The translations under genes were made by a program, and so were the position numbers. Below are positions 9,555 through 18,294 of a DNA stretch of 46,566 bases, one piece after another (positions within the stretch are counted from its first letter, which is position 1; every line of letters begins with the position of its first letter). The notes below the pieces were generated by a model. It was not told the origin of the DNA, made no database searches, and saw only the letters and a list, made by a program, of their open reading frames with translations. The stretch is taken from contig CAKUKR010000008.1 of assembly GCA_934663645.1 (NCBI GenBank), positions 1-46,566 on the forward strand. Reading direction: 5' to 3'. Source of the stretch: an uncultured Muribaculaceae bacterium (GTDB taxonomy: Bacteria; Bacteroidota; Bacteroidia; Bacteroidales; Muribaculaceae).

Positions 9555-10670
9555 ATGAACAGAATCACGGCACTGGCGTTGACACTGCTTGCCGCAGCCG
9601 CCTCCCTGTTCGCTTCAGGACAGACACCGCCACAAATCAGAGCCTCACACGACGAGCGCGTCGAGCTGGTGAGCATACTCTGCCACCTGGCCGGCTACAG
9701 GGAATACAACATGAACACCGGCGGTCAGTACATCGCCGACATCGACTCATTCTTCCGCGACGCGCAGGCACACCCGGCAGTGCTGATGCTCGACAGCCTG
9801 AGGCAGACCAACGGCATCGCTTACGATGCTCCGATGACGCTCGCCGTCAACCTGCAAAAGGAGGGCAGCCGCTACACCCTCGCTTGCGACACCGCAACGC
9901 TCGAGGAGAGGTGGAAGGGCGTTGACATGGAGCTGCTGACACGGCGCATGTCCGACTTCTGCACCAAGGCTCGCTTCGCGGAGTTCTACGAGGCTCACCA
10001 GCCGTTTTACGACAGCGTGTGCGAGATGTTCAACGCCGAGGTCACGTCGAGGTTCAACCAGGGCTGGTACGAGCAGTTCTACGGCACGAAAGCCACCGAG
10101 AACTTCGAGATAGTAATAGGGTTCGCCAACGGCGGCGGCAACTACGGCCCGCACCGCCAGCTCCCCGGCAAGCCCAAGGACGTATATTCCATAATCGGCT
10201 ACAGCGTGGACGACAGCGGACAGCCATTATACAGCACCTGCGCCGCTGACTACCTCAACACGCTGATACACGAGTTCAACCACTCATTCGTCAACCCGCT
10301 CGCCGACGACCCACGGTTCGCCGCGCGAATGGAGGCTGCCGGCAATAAGATGCTGACACTCTCTCGCCAGACGATGAGGAAGAACGCATACACCTCGTGG
10401 GAAACCGTCATCAACGAGTCTATAGTACGCGCTGCCGTAGCGCGGTACTTCATCGACAACGGCATGACCCACGACGAGATACGCCAGAGCATCACCGTCG
10501 AGGTGGCGACTGGGTTCTGGTGGATGCCAGGGCTGGTGAAATGCCTCGCCGTGTACAGCAGCCACCGTGACCGGTACCCCACGCTCGACACATACTACGA
10601 CTGCCTAATCCGGTTCTTCGACGGTTTCGCAGACAGCCAGCTCGCCGAGATTGACTCCGCCATACAGTAG
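9555..10670 (+). CDS. DUF4932-type exported protein with HExxH zinc-peptidase motif
   Basis: A 371-residue exported protein. I chose ATG 9555 rather than the in-frame upstream codon at 9402 because 9402 overlaps mrp deeply, while 9555 starts a proper signal peptide (MNRITALALTLLAAAASLFASGQ). The core contains TLIHEFNHSFVNPL with the zinc-protease motif HEFNH at residues 239-243, and WETVINESIVRA about 45 residues later could supply the third ligand glutamate. This arrangement matches the DUF4932 family as I know it, whose substrates are unknown. It is the last gene of the run; a small hairpin follows at 10716. Confidence 0.82.
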   Translation: MNRITALALTLLAAAASLFASGQTPPQIRASHDERVELVSILCHLAGYREYNMNTGGQYIADIDSFFRDAQAHPAVLMLDSLRQTNGIAYDAPMTLAVNLQKEGSRYTLACDTATLEERWKGVDMELLTRRMSDFCTKARFAEFYEAHQPFYDSVCEMFNAEVTSRFNQGWYEQFYGTKATENFEIVIGFANGGGNYGPHRQLPGKPKDVYSIIGYSVDDSGQPLYSTCAADYLNTLIHEFNHSFVNPLADDPRFAARMEAAGNKMLTLSRQTMRKNAYTSWETVINESIVRAAVARYFIDNGMTHDEIRQSITVEVATGFWWMPGLVKCLAVYSSHRDRYPTLDTYYDCLIRFFDGFADSQLAEIDSAIQ

Positions 10671-10715
10671 CAGACAGGGCGGAAAAGCGTCCACAGCGGA
10701 AGCAAAACAGCCGTA

Positions 10716-10732
10716 TGCCGATTTTTTCGGCA
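10716..10732 (+). terminator. Short hairpin after the DUF4932 gene
   Basis: TGCCGA (10716-10721) and TCGGCA (10727-10732) flank five T residues, a six-pair stem. There is no T-run directly after it, though a T5 occurs at 10754-10758. It could end the housekeeping run; the strength is uncertain. Confidence 0.4.
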
Positions 10733-10793
10733 CATTGCACGATAATTTATCCCCTTTTTGCCGTTATACAATAAACGACCAACTGACACAGTC

Positions 10794-11384
10794 ATGAAAT
10801 ACCTGGCAGCTATACTTGCAGCGGCAGCTGGATGCATGACCGCCAACGCCCGACAACCAGTCGAAATGACCGCCGAGGACTTGATCACCAAGGTCTACGG
10901 CTTGCTCGACCGCACCTGCTCCAAAGCGGAGATGATGAAGGCCGTCCGCCAGACAGCCGGGCTTGTGCCGCAGGAGGACGAATACGGCGTATGGCTCGAC
11001 ACCGGCGACGGATACATCATAGACTACTACGGCTTGACACCCGAGGTCTCCGCTCGCGCCTCATACGACGAGGGCGGCTCGCTGACCGACTACGGCTACT
11101 TCTTCCTCTTCCCCTACGCCAGCGGCGGCAGGGCTGCAGCCAACGCCACGCAGGCCGACTTCAGCGGCACGCTGCTCCAGGAGATGCTCGACATGGAGCT
11201 GGGCATGGAGGCAGACACCGTGAGCGACGCGCTCTTCGAGGCTTCGGGAGAGTACGGCGACATCTCGGTGGACGTGCGGCTGGTAGAGGAGCACAACACC
11301 GGCGACAAGTCTGGCCGCTTCATCCTCATCCTGTCACTTATCCCCGACGACCCCGACACGTGGACAGCCGGCAACGGCGACTGA
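10794..11384 (+). CDS. Small exported protein of unknown function
   Basis: A 196-residue protein I do not recognise. ATG 10794 begins a signal peptide (MKYLAAILAAAAGCMTANARQ). Cleavage could follow ANA, or the AAGC could be a poor lipobox. The mature part is acidic and alternates helix-like stretches (LITKVYGLLDRTCSKAEMMK) with strand-like ones (GDISVDVRLVEEH). It follows the DUF4932 gene after 123 nt, on the same strand but separated by a hairpin, and faces the convergent BspA-like gene. No promoter close to consensus was found in the gap. Confidence 0.78.
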   Translation: MKYLAAILAAAAGCMTANARQPVEMTAEDLITKVYGLLDRTCSKAEMMKAVRQTAGLVPQEDEYGVWLDTGDGYIIDYYGLTPEVSARASYDEGGSLTDYGYFFLFPYASGGRAAANATQADFSGTLLQEMLDMELGMEADTVSDALFEASGEYGDISVDVRLVEEHNTGDKSGRFILILSLIPDDPDTWTAGNGD

Positions 11385-11396
11385 CTGCCTCCGCAC

Positions 11397-11427
11397 CGGA
11401 GTGCTCAGAGCTCTCCGAGTGCTCTGA
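11397..11427. terminator. Bidirectional terminator-like hairpin between convergent genes
   Basis: TCAGAGC (11405-11411) and GCTCTGA (11421-11427) form a perfect seven-pair stem around a nine-base loop, and an alternative CGGAG/CTCCG pairing overlaps it. It lies in the 57-bp gap where two genes converge. The loop contains the CTCCGAG word also seen in the 17.5-18.4 kb repeat island. Confidence 0.5.
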
Positions 11428-11441
11428 CAATGCCAATATGA

Positions 11442-12311
11442 TCACTCGCAGCCGTAGAACAGCCTCCACCCCGGCGCAGCGCGGTAACGAGCCTCCGTCC
11501 CGGGCTTGAGCGTCAGGCGGCAGCGGCGGTACAGCTCCGCCTCGTCCGGCTCGAAGATGAAGCTGCCGCAGTCAAACGCCGGCGGCACGGGCGACAATTC
11601 CACTATCTCCACAAGGCTGCGGCAGCCCGAGAACATCAGCTCCCCCAGCAGCGAGCCGTTAGCCGGAAGCACGGCACGGCGCAGCGCCACGCACTCCGAC
11701 ATGACATACGACCCCAGCTCCGTCACCGTCGAGGGGAACACTATCTCGACTATCGACGAGCAGCATGAGAAAGCGTTCATGCCCACCTGCGCCACACCCT
11801 CGGGCAGCGTGACAGCCTCCAGCGAGCGGCAATACTTGAACGCGCTCATGCCCACCTCCTTAAGCCCTGGCGGCAGCGACACGCTGCGCAGCGACACGCA
11901 CCACTCAAACGTATGCGGCTCAATGGCAGTCACGCCTTGCGGCACTGTGAACGCCCCCAACGCCTCGCACTCGCGCAACGCTCCCTCGCCTATCTCCGTC
12001 ACCGACGGCGGCAGCGGCAGGCTGTCGAGCGAAGTGCAGCCCAGGAAAGCGTACCGCCCCACACGGCGCAGACGGCTGCCCTCGGCAAACTCCACGCGCC
12101 GCAGGGCAGTGCACCTGGCAAAGGCATAGTCGGGGATTTCTGTGACCCAGGCAGGTATGCTCACCACGACCGCCGCGCTGTCAGCGGCCAGCTCACGCCA
12201 CCCGCCCGCTGGCATCTGCCCGCAGCCCACAGTGACGCACGCCTCATCGGCAGCAACAGCCGGCACACTCGCGGCGGCCCACAGAGCCAAGACAGCAGCA
12301 AACCACCTCAT
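11442..12311 (-). CDS. BspA-like leucine-rich repeat secreted protein
   Basis: A 289-residue exported protein read on the minus strand. I place the start at 12311 (MRWFAAVLALWAAASVPAVAADE, a clean signal peptide) rather than the upstream in-frame codon, because the preceding gene ends at 12319 and the first ATG after it gives the signal peptide. The body is almost all BspA/TpLRR units of 23 residues with the pattern LPxGVxxVGxxAFxxCxSLEAV. The C-terminal 40 residues (PAFDCGSFIFEPDEAELYRR and on to KPGTEARYRAAPGWRLFYGCE) form the usual BspA end cap. Unlike the other two BspA-like proteins here it has no evident T9SS tail. It is probably co-transcribed with the lipoprotein 7 nt upstream. Confidence 0.85.
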   Translation of the reverse strand: MRWFAAVLALWAAASVPAVAADEACVTVGCGQMPAGGWRELAADSAAVVVSIPAWVTEIPDYAFARCTALRRVEFAEGSRLRRVGRYAFLGCTSLDSLPLPPSVTEIGEGALRECEALGAFTVPQGVTAIEPHTFEWCVSLRSVSLPPGLKEVGMSAFKYCRSLEAVTLPEGVAQVGMNAFSCCSSIVEIVFPSTVTELGSYVMSECVALRRAVLPANGSLLGELMFSGCRSLVEIVELSPVPPAFDCGSFIFEPDEAELYRRCRLTLKPGTEARYRAAPGWRLFYGCE

Positions 12312-12318
12312 AGACACA

Positions 12319-14313
12319 TCAGTAAGAGCCGGCCGTCGTGCGGCGGCGGCCTCGGTCATTGGGGTCAAACGGATTGCGCGTCGGGTCGAACACCTCGTCC
12401 TCCTCATCGCCGGCATTGCTGCCGCTGCTGTCCTTCTTGCGGCGGTTCTTCTCCTGGTCAGACTTGTTCTTCTTTACGGCAGCCGGCTTCTGCAGGTCTA
12501 TGGCGACGGCAGTCAAGTCCCACGGCTGCTCCACGTCCCAACGCTTGGTGATTTTCAGTGCCTTGGGATAGTAGTAGACATATTCAGGCTGGCGGTCAGA
12601 GTCATAGTCGCCCGTGTCGTACTCGCCGTTGCCGTTGCGGTCCTCGACCAGGCGGGCGTAGTACGTCCCCAGCTCCACATCGCGGAACTCGGCAGTGCCG
12701 CCGCTGACCGCGGCCTTGCGGACAGGCTTGTCCGAACTGTCGAGCAGCTCCACGAAGGCCGGCACGCTGTCAGGCAGCGAGCTTATCACGAAACGCAGGT
12801 CGAAATAGTCATCGCGCTTCTTGACGTTGACAGCCTGCTCCTCCCCCTTGCTGCAGATGCCGTAGATGCCGCAGACAGCCAGCGAGTCCGCCCGCAGACG
12901 GTAGCGGCCGCCGTACTCCCATGGATAGTCCACGCGGTAGCGGCGCAGCGACAGGGTGTCCTGCCGCTCCAGCGTATACGGCTTCGGCACTCTCGCCCAC
13001 ACCGAATCCCTCATCTCCTCGAGGTGGAACATCGTCTGGTCGAGGCTCTTGACAGGCTGGTCAAACTCCATGAGCAGCGGCACGCCCACATTCTGCGACG
13101 CACCGCCGATGAACCTCACGCCCAGCGTCTTGACCTGCGGCTTGGCGACCGAGTCCGCCTTGGCACTGCGGCGGGCCTTCTTCTTGACCGGGCGCGGGCG
13201 CACGGTGACAAGCTTGAGCGTGTCGCACCGCTGCGAGAGGAGCAGCTGCTTGTTGTGCGCCAGGTACTTCAGCTCCACCGAGAGGGTGTCCGTGGCGATG
13301 ACGCGAGGGTCAGTCAGCCACATCGTCACCGTGTCGTTGCGCAGCGACCGCTCCGTGACATACCAGTCCCCCACCCCGGGCATCCCCAGCAGGCGCACCT
13401 CGGGCAGCGTGTCGGCAGGAGCGTTGAATACCAGCGAGATGCGCGTAGAGTCAATGCGCTCGCTGTTGGTCAGGTATTGCTGCTTGAAGTTGACGTTGAA
13501 CGCATTGAGCAGCACATCGTTGGGGAGGAAGCGCGTGCGCACGCGCTGCAGCACGGTATCGACCTTGCCCGTGCGCAGGTCATAGAGAGTGTCGATGGCC
13601 GTTGCCGGCTCGCACGTCGGGCGGACGGTGAAGCTGGTGAAGGCGATATCCTCCTGCGGGTTGTCCCAGCGGAAGTCATTGTTGGCGTCGGCGAGGGCGA
13701 ACACGCGGTATTCCATGTCCTTGAGGCCGCGAATGGTGAAGCGTCCCCGGTCGTCAGTCTTCGCCACCCTGACGAGGCGCAACGTGCGGAACGCCGTGTC
13801 GGGAGCGTCAGCCGGATGCACGCCCACGAGCATGCCCTGCTGCGGCTCGAGGTCACGTGCCGCCAGCACCATTCCCGAAATCCGCAGCGTGTCAAGCACC
13901 GGCCCTGTCGAGAACCAGTATGAGAAGCCCTCCAGCTTGTTGGCCTCGTTGTTGTCCTCAATGGCGTTGCCGAAATCGACAGTATATGTAGTCTCGGGCA
14001 GCAGCGTGTCCTGGAAACTGATGTAGACGTGCTTGCCGCTAGACGAGACACGCGGCATCGAGGCCGACGTGGGCGAGACGACCACCTTGGTGAAAGCGTC
14101 CTTGACGTTGACCAGCTCGTCAAACTCCAGGGTCACGCGGCGCGGCATCGCGTCAGTCGCGCCCAGCGGAGGGTTGCAGCGCACCAGGCGCGGAGGCATC
14201 TCGTCCCTCGCGCCACCCGAAGGCCTCCCCGGCGAGGCGCAAGAGAGCATCAGCGCGGCCGCCAGCGTCGCCACTGCCGCTGCGAAAGGCAGCCTGTATA
14301 TGCGGTTCATCAT
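12319..14313 (-). CDS. Ig-like (Big_5) domain lipoprotein
   Basis: A 664-residue envelope lipoprotein. The N-terminus has a basic start, a hydrophobic core and a lipobox-like LMLSC with the lipidated cysteine at residue 25. The next part (DEMPPRLVRCNPPLGATDAM, then VTLEFDELVNVKDAFTKVVV) is the characteristic Big_5 Ig-like domain found in a conserved Bacteroidota lipoprotein family. Later beta-rich regions follow, including a carboxypeptidase-regulatory-like unit (LRISGMVLAARD to MEYRVFALADANNDFRW). The C-terminus is charged (KKNKSDQEKNRRKKDSSGS, then an acidic stretch and DPTRNPFDPNDRGRR). Function is unknown; the context suggests envelope structure. It is the first gene of a two-gene minus-strand operon. 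Confidence 0.83.
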   Translation of the reverse strand: MMNRIYRLPFAAAVATLAAALMLSCASPGRPSGGARDEMPPRLVRCNPPLGATDAMPRRVTLEFDELVNVKDAFTKVVVSPTSASMPRVSSSGKHVYISFQDTLLPETTYTVDFGNAIEDNNEANKLEGFSYWFSTGPVLDTLRISGMVLAARDLEPQQGMLVGVHPADAPDTAFRTLRLVRVAKTDDRGRFTIRGLKDMEYRVFALADANNDFRWDNPQEDIAFTSFTVRPTCEPATAIDTLYDLRTGKVDTVLQRVRTRFLPNDVLLNAFNVNFKQQYLTNSERIDSTRISLVFNAPADTLPEVRLLGMPGVGDWYVTERSLRNDTVTMWLTDPRVIATDTLSVELKYLAHNKQLLLSQRCDTLKLVTVRPRPVKKKARRSAKADSVAKPQVKTLGVRFIGGASQNVGVPLLMEFDQPVKSLDQTMFHLEEMRDSVWARVPKPYTLERQDTLSLRRYRVDYPWEYGGRYRLRADSLAVCGIYGICSKGEEQAVNVKKRDDYFDLRFVISSLPDSVPAFVELLDSSDKPVRKAAVSGGTAEFRDVELGTYYARLVEDRNGNGEYDTGDYDSDRQPEYVYYYPKALKITKRWDVEQPWDLTAVAIDLQKPAAVKKNKSDQEKNRRKKDSSGSNAGDEEDEVFDPTRNPFDPNDRGRRRTTAGSY

Positions 14314-14336
14314 ATCATGTATCGGTAAATCGACCC

Positions 14337-14344
14337 CAAAAGTA
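14337..14344 (-). promoter_or_regulatory. -7 box for the minus-strand lipoprotein operon
   Basis: Read on the minus strand this is TACTTTTG, a TAnnTTTG box 23 nt before the ATG at 14313. A CAA on the plus strand at 14361 could serve as a -33 element but at only 16 bp spacing, so the match is partial. Confidence 0.5.
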
Positions 14345-14440
14345 TGAAAAAAACGAGAAACAACCGCGCTCCGAGAGGGAAAAACGCCCCGACACCCATT
14401 TTTTTACACCCCGGCACGCGGTCAACACAAAAAAAAGAAT

Positions 14441-14448
14441 TAAATTTG
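14441..14448 (+). promoter_or_regulatory. -7 box for secDF
   Basis: TAAATTTG matches the Bacteroidota -7 consensus exactly. No TTG lies 20 bp upstream. The expected transcript start near 14455 gives secDF a leader of about 45 nt. It is divergent from the lipoprotein promoter about 100 bp away. Confidence 0.6.
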
Positions 14449-14499
14449 CGAGTTGAAATCATCAAGCGAATAATAGAAAACAACATAACAACACAAACA

Positions 14500-17478
14500 A
14501 TGCAGAACAAAGGGTTTATCAGCACCATTGCCGTCCTGTTGATCTTGATTTGTGGCTTCTACATCTCATTCTCCTTCGTCACGTCTCACTACGAGAAGAA
14601 GGCGCAGGAGTATGCCGCCGCAAAGGCCAAGACCACTGACGTGACCAATGATGTTTACAAACAGAGTCTGAAACAGTTCAATGATTCCATCGACAAGGAG
14701 AAAGTCTACCTGGGCTACTACACCTACAACCAGGTGCGCAAGATGGAAATCGGTCTTGGTCTTGACCTCAAGGGAGGCATGAACGTCGTGCTCGAGATTT
14801 CCGTGCCCGACATCCTGCGCCAGTACGCCTCGGGCGAACAGCAGCTGGCCAAGATAAACGACGCAATCAAGAAAACCGAAGCCGAGGGCGTGAAATCCTC
14901 TGACAAGGACTTCATCGCACGCATGGCGTCGCACCTGCAGCCTGGCACAATGGCCGGCCTCTTCACACGCGAGGGAGAGTTCATGGGCAAGCTCAAGTCA
15001 AACGCCTCCAACAGCGAGGTCGTAGACGCGCTCAACCAGCAGGTGTCAAGCCAGGTCGACGCTGCCTTCAACATATTCCGCACACGTATCGACCAGTTCG
15101 GCGTCGTAGCGCCGAATATCCAGAAGCTTCAGGACAAGACCGGACAGATCCTGCTCGAGCTTCCCGGCGTCAAAGAGCCCGAGCGTGTCACAGAGCTGCT
15201 CAAGTCGTCTGCCAACCTGGAGTTCTTCGAAGTATACAACTACAACGAGATAGCAGGTGACCTGAACCGCTTCGCGCAGGCATACGCCGCACAGGACACC
15301 ACCAGCCACGCCAACCTGATGACGCTGCTCGGCGGCGCAGGCAGACAGGGCAGCCCCGTCATCGGCATCGTCAAGCCCGACGACCGCGCAATGGTGGACA
15401 GCATGCTCAACTCCCCGCTCGCCAAGCAGACGCTCCCGCAGGACTTCCACGCCGTCTGGGAGGTCAAGCCAGTGGAATACCCCGTCCTTGACCCCAAGAC
15501 CGGCAAAGAAGTCAAGAAAGCCAACGGCGAGACAAAGACCACGCCCTACTGGCAGCTCATCGCCCTCAAGGGCGAAGCAGCCCTCGAGGGTGACGTAGTG
15601 ACCTCCGCAAGCTCCGAGTTTGAGCAGATGCGAGGCAACACCGTCAACATGAAGATGAACGACGCCGGAGCGCAGCAGTGGGCCACACTCACACGCAACA
15701 ACATCGGCCGCCCCATAGCGATCGTCCTCGACGACCATGTCTACTCATACCCCAACGTGAACGCCGAAATCACCGGCGGCTCGTCTGAAATCACAGGCAA
15801 CTTCACCCCCGAGGAGGCAAACGACCTCGCCAACGTGCTCAAGTCGGGCAAGATGTCGGCCAAGGTCGAAGTGGTCAGCAACAACGTCATCGGCCCGTCG
15901 CTCGGCGCTGACGCCATACAGCAAGGCTTCGTCTCATTCGTCGTCGCACTCGTGCTGCTGATGATATTCATGATATGCATCTACGGCTTCGTCCCCGGCA
16001 TGGTGGCAAACGTAGGCCTTATCCTCAACCTCTACTTCACGCTCGGCATCCTCGCCTCGCTGCAGGCCGTCCTCACCCTCTCGGGCATCGCCGGTATCGT
16101 CCTGTCGCTCGGCATGGCAGTCGATGCCAACGTGCTTATATTCGAGCGCACCAAGGAGGAGCTGCGCAGCGGCAAGAAGCTCCGCCAGGCCATCTCCGAA
16201 GGCTACAGCAACGCATTCTCCGCGATATTCGACTCCAACCTCACCTCGGTCATCACCGGCATAATACTGCTGCTCTTCGGTTCAGGTCCTATCAAGGGCT
16301 TCGCCACCACGCTCATCATCGGCCTCGTATGCTCATTCTTCATCGCTGTCTTCCTGACACGCATCGCATTTGAGATGCTCACCAAGAACGGCCGCTGCTC
16401 AAAGATGACATTCACGACAGGCTTGTCGCGCAACCTGCTGACCAACACCAGCATCAACTTCCTCGGCAAGTGGAAGACAGCCCTCACCGTATGGATCATC
16501 CTCATCGCTGCCTCGGTAGGCTCACTGCTGCTGCGCGGCATGAACCAGGGCATCGACTTCTCCGGCGGACGCAACTATGTGGTGCAGTTTGAGAAGGACG
16601 TCAACCCCGAGGCCATGAAGGCCAAACTCGAGACCGCGTTCCAGACCGCTGCCAACGACAAGACCGTCAGCGTAGGCGTCATCACAATCGACAACGCCAC
16701 CAAGGCACGCATCTCGACCAGCTACAAGATAGCCAGCAACGACAACAACGTCGAGAACGAGATCACCCAGATACTCTACAACACCCTCAAGGAGGAGCTG
16801 ACCGACAGCAAGGGCAAGGTGATGGACTACAACGCATTCACCGTCGCCGATGAGAGCCACGGCATCATCTCGATACAGAAGGTAGGACCCTCCGTAGCCG
16901 ACGACATGAAGACCGACGCATACTGGGCAGTCAGCATCGCCGTCATCTGCATGTTCCTCTACATCCTGCTGCGTTTCCGCAACATCGCCTTCTCCGTCGG
17001 CGCTGTCGCAGCCGTAGCCCTCACAGCCTTCCTCATCATCGGCCTCTACTCACTGTGCTGGGGCTTCCTCCCGTTCTCAATGGAGATTGACCAGACGTTC
17101 ATCGCCGCGATACTGACCATAATCGGCTACCAGATCAACGACACCGTGGTGGTATTCGACCGTGTGCGCGAGATGATAAAGGTATACCCCAAGGAAGACC
17201 GCTACCTGACGTTCAACAAGTCGCTCAACACGACGCTGACACGTACGTTGATGACATCGCTCACGACGTTGCTCGTGCTGCTGTGCATCTTCTTCCTCGG
17301 CGGCGAGTCAATACGCTCCTTCACATTCGCAATGATATTCGGCGTCATCGTCGGCACATTCTGCACGCTCTTCTGCGCAGCCCCGATAGCATACGAAATC
17401 TTCAAGAAGACACAGAAGAAGCACGCTGCCAAGGCAGAAGCCACACCGGCTCTCCAGGGCAACCGCCGCTTCAAATAA
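14500..17478 (+). CDS. secDF: SecDF fused protein-export membrane protein
   Basis: A 992-residue inner-membrane protein combining SecD and SecF, which uses the proton gradient to help the Sec translocon pull proteins across the membrane. ATG 14500 is chosen because it begins the typical MQNKGFISTIAVLLILICGF first membrane helix just after the -7 box; the longer frame from 14344 starts upstream of the promoter. The SecD half has DLKGGMNVVLEISVPD, the large periplasmic P1 domain and FRTRIDQFGVVAPNIQ, then a helix bundle with SLGMAVDANVLIFERTKEE. The SecF half (from about residue 645) contains GMNQGIDFSGGRNYVVQ and GYQINDTVVVFDRVREM. Fusion of the two subunits and a length near 1,000 are usual in Bacteroidota. 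A strong hairpin follows at 17507. Confidence 0.97.
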   Translation: MQNKGFISTIAVLLILICGFYISFSFVTSHYEKKAQEYAAAKAKTTDVTNDVYKQSLKQFNDSIDKEKVYLGYYTYNQVRKMEIGLGLDLKGGMNVVLEISVPDILRQYASGEQQLAKINDAIKKTEAEGVKSSDKDFIARMASHLQPGTMAGLFTREGEFMGKLKSNASNSEVVDALNQQVSSQVDAAFNIFRTRIDQFGVVAPNIQKLQDKTGQILLELPGVKEPERVTELLKSSANLEFFEVYNYNEIAGDLNRFAQAYAAQDTTSHANLMTLLGGAGRQGSPVIGIVKPDDRAMVDSMLNSPLAKQTLPQDFHAVWEVKPVEYPVLDPKTGKEVKKANGETKTTPYWQLIALKGEAALEGDVVTSASSEFEQMRGNTVNMKMNDAGAQQWATLTRNNIGRPIAIVLDDHVYSYPNVNAEITGGSSEITGNFTPEEANDLANVLKSGKMSAKVEVVSNNVIGPSLGADAIQQGFVSFVVALVLLMIFMICIYGFVPGMVANVGLILNLYFTLGILASLQAVLTLSGIAGIVLSLGMAVDANVLIFERTKEELRSGKKLRQAISEGYSNAFSAIFDSNLTSVITGIILLLFGSGPIKGFATTLIIGLVCSFFIAVFLTRIAFEMLTKNGRCSKMTFTTGLSRNLLTNTSINFLGKWKTALTVWIILIAASVGSLLLRGMNQGIDFSGGRNYVVQFEKDVNPEAMKAKLETAFQTAANDKTVSVGVITIDNATKARISTSYKIASNDNNVENEITQILYNTLKEELTDSKGKVMDYNAFTVADESHGIISIQKVGPSVADDMKTDAYWAVSIAVICMFLYILLRFRNIAFSVGAVAAVALTAFLIIGLYSLCWGFLPFSMEIDQTFIAAILTIIGYQINDTVVVFDRVREMIKVYPKEDRYLTFNKSLNTTLTRTLMTSLTTLLVLLCIFFLGGESIRSFTFAMIFGVIVGTFCTLFCAAPIAYEIFKKTQKKHAAKAEATPALQGNRRFK

Positions 17479-17506
17479 CCAATACTGACACACGACACTC
17501 CACGAC

Positions 17507-17535
17507 AGGGGACGGGCTTCACCAGCCCGCCCCCT
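17507..17535 (+). terminator. Terminator hairpin of secDF
   Basis: A 12-position stem (17507-17518 with 17524-17535) has one A-C mismatch and a five-base TCACC loop, followed by an AT-rich tail (ATATTATATGTG). It lies 28 nt after the secDF stop. Confidence 0.75.
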
Positions 17536-17585
17536 ATATTATATGTGTATAACGCATCACAGCTCCGAGAGTGCGCAGTCCCGGC

Positions 17586-17857
17586 TGTTGCACGCGCCCT
17601 CACCTGTTGCATCTGTTGCACCTGTTGCATGCTGTTGCACCTGTTGCATGCTGTTGCATGCTGTTGCACCTGTTGCATGCTGTTGCACCTGTTGCATGCT
17701 GTTGCATGCTGTTGCACCTGTTGCATGCTGCTGCATGCTGTTGCACATGTTGCATGCTGTTGCACCTGTTGCATGCTGCTGCATGCTGTTGCACATGTTG
17801 CAAGTGTTGCAAGTGTTGCAAGTGTTGCAAGTGTTGCAAGTGTTGCACACCTGCAAC
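17586..17857. repeat. TGTTGCA short-word tandem array
   Basis: About 25 exact TGTTGCA heptamers plus two TGCTGCA variants occur in 270 bp. Spacing alternates between 9 bp (TGTTGCACC, TGTTGCAAG) and 10 bp (TGTTGCATGC), and stretches repeat at 29 bp (9+10+10). The last part is five consecutive TGTTGCAAG units. There are no unique spacers, so it is not a CRISPR array. Lack of stop codons leaves several frames open on both strands, but their products are only Cys/His/Leu or Gln/Thr/Cys/Asn repeats. Confidence 0.95.
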
Positions 17858-17908
17858 AGTGAAACAGATGAAACACCGCGCTTATTCCTGACAGCGGTTG
17901 ACGCGGAT

Positions 17909-17959
17909 GTTCGGGCTTGTTCGGCGTGTTCCCAGCCCGAACACACCGAACACCCGAAC
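17909..17959. repeat. GTTCGG-word hairpin inside the repeat island
   Basis: 17909-17931 is complementary to 17939-17959 apart from one mismatch and a two-base bulge, with a seven-base CCAGCCC loop. The words GTTCGGGC and CCGAACAC recur just downstream to 17979. It belongs to the same word family as 61-122. Confidence 0.8.
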
Positions 17960-18061
17960 ATGACCGAACACCCGAACACGCAACATATTTCTCGGAGGTC
18001 TCGGAGAGTGCAACCAGCGCCGCAAATGTTAAACGGCAATTTCCGTGTCGAAGGGATGATG

Positions 18062-18069
18062 TAATTTTG
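18062..18069 (+). promoter_or_regulatory. Orphan -7 box in the repeat island
   Basis: TAATTTTG fits the Bacteroidota -7 consensus. The 15 bases at 18061-18075 (GTAATTTTGCAGCGT) are identical to 21235-21249 at the TonB receptor promoter. No convincing gene follows: the longest frame (from 18081) runs into antisense of the neighbouring gene. If active, it would make a transcript of about 380 nt carrying the right-hand repeats. No TTG lies 20 bp upstream. Confidence 0.45.
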
Positions 18070-18181
18070 CAGCGTCGGAGATGCTATGGCAGCGAGTATG
18101 CAGTTATGGCAGGGGGCGGTGTATACATACTATACATTATACATATAATATGTATCTGTCGGAGAATGAGGGGACAGCACC

Positions 18182-18230
18182 CCCCGACAAGAGCAATGCT
18201 CCCCGACGAGGCCAATGCTTCCCCGACAAG
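18182..18230. repeat. CCCCGACAAG tandem repeat, 2.5 copies of a 19-20 bp unit
   Basis: Unit 1 (18182-18200), unit 2 (18201-18220) and a partial unit 3 (18221-18230) share CCCCGACAAG or CCCCGACGAG followed by CCAATGCT-like bases. It lies within the core of the repeat island. Confidence 0.75.
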
Positions 18231-18255
18231 AAGGCTGCCGCCGACATATTCTCCC

Positions 18256-18284
18256 CTCTCCGAGTACCCGGAGTACTCGTGGAG
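18256..18284. repeat. CGAGTAC hairpin within the repeat island
   Basis: CGAGTAC (18261-18267) and GTACTCG (18273-18279) form a perfect seven-pair stem around CCGGA, extended by CTCT/GGAG pairing outside one mismatch. The left part carries the CTCTCCGAG word that can pair instead with 18000-18008. Confidence 0.65.
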
Positions 18285-18294
18285 AGAGTGTGTG

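Noticed and set aside
12142..13923. 593-aa plus-strand reading frame
   Set aside because: It is antisense to the Ig-like lipoprotein, which has a lipobox and family motifs; the shadow frame has none.
17586..17857. CRISPR array
   Set aside because: Units are 9-10 bp, contiguous, without unique spacers and with no cas genes nearby.
17543..18064. Open reading frames of 82-224 aa through the TGTTGCA array on both strands
   Set aside because: They exist only because the repeat lacks stop codons; the products are Cys/His/Leu or Gln/Thr/Cys/Asn repeats in overlapping frames, with no start context.
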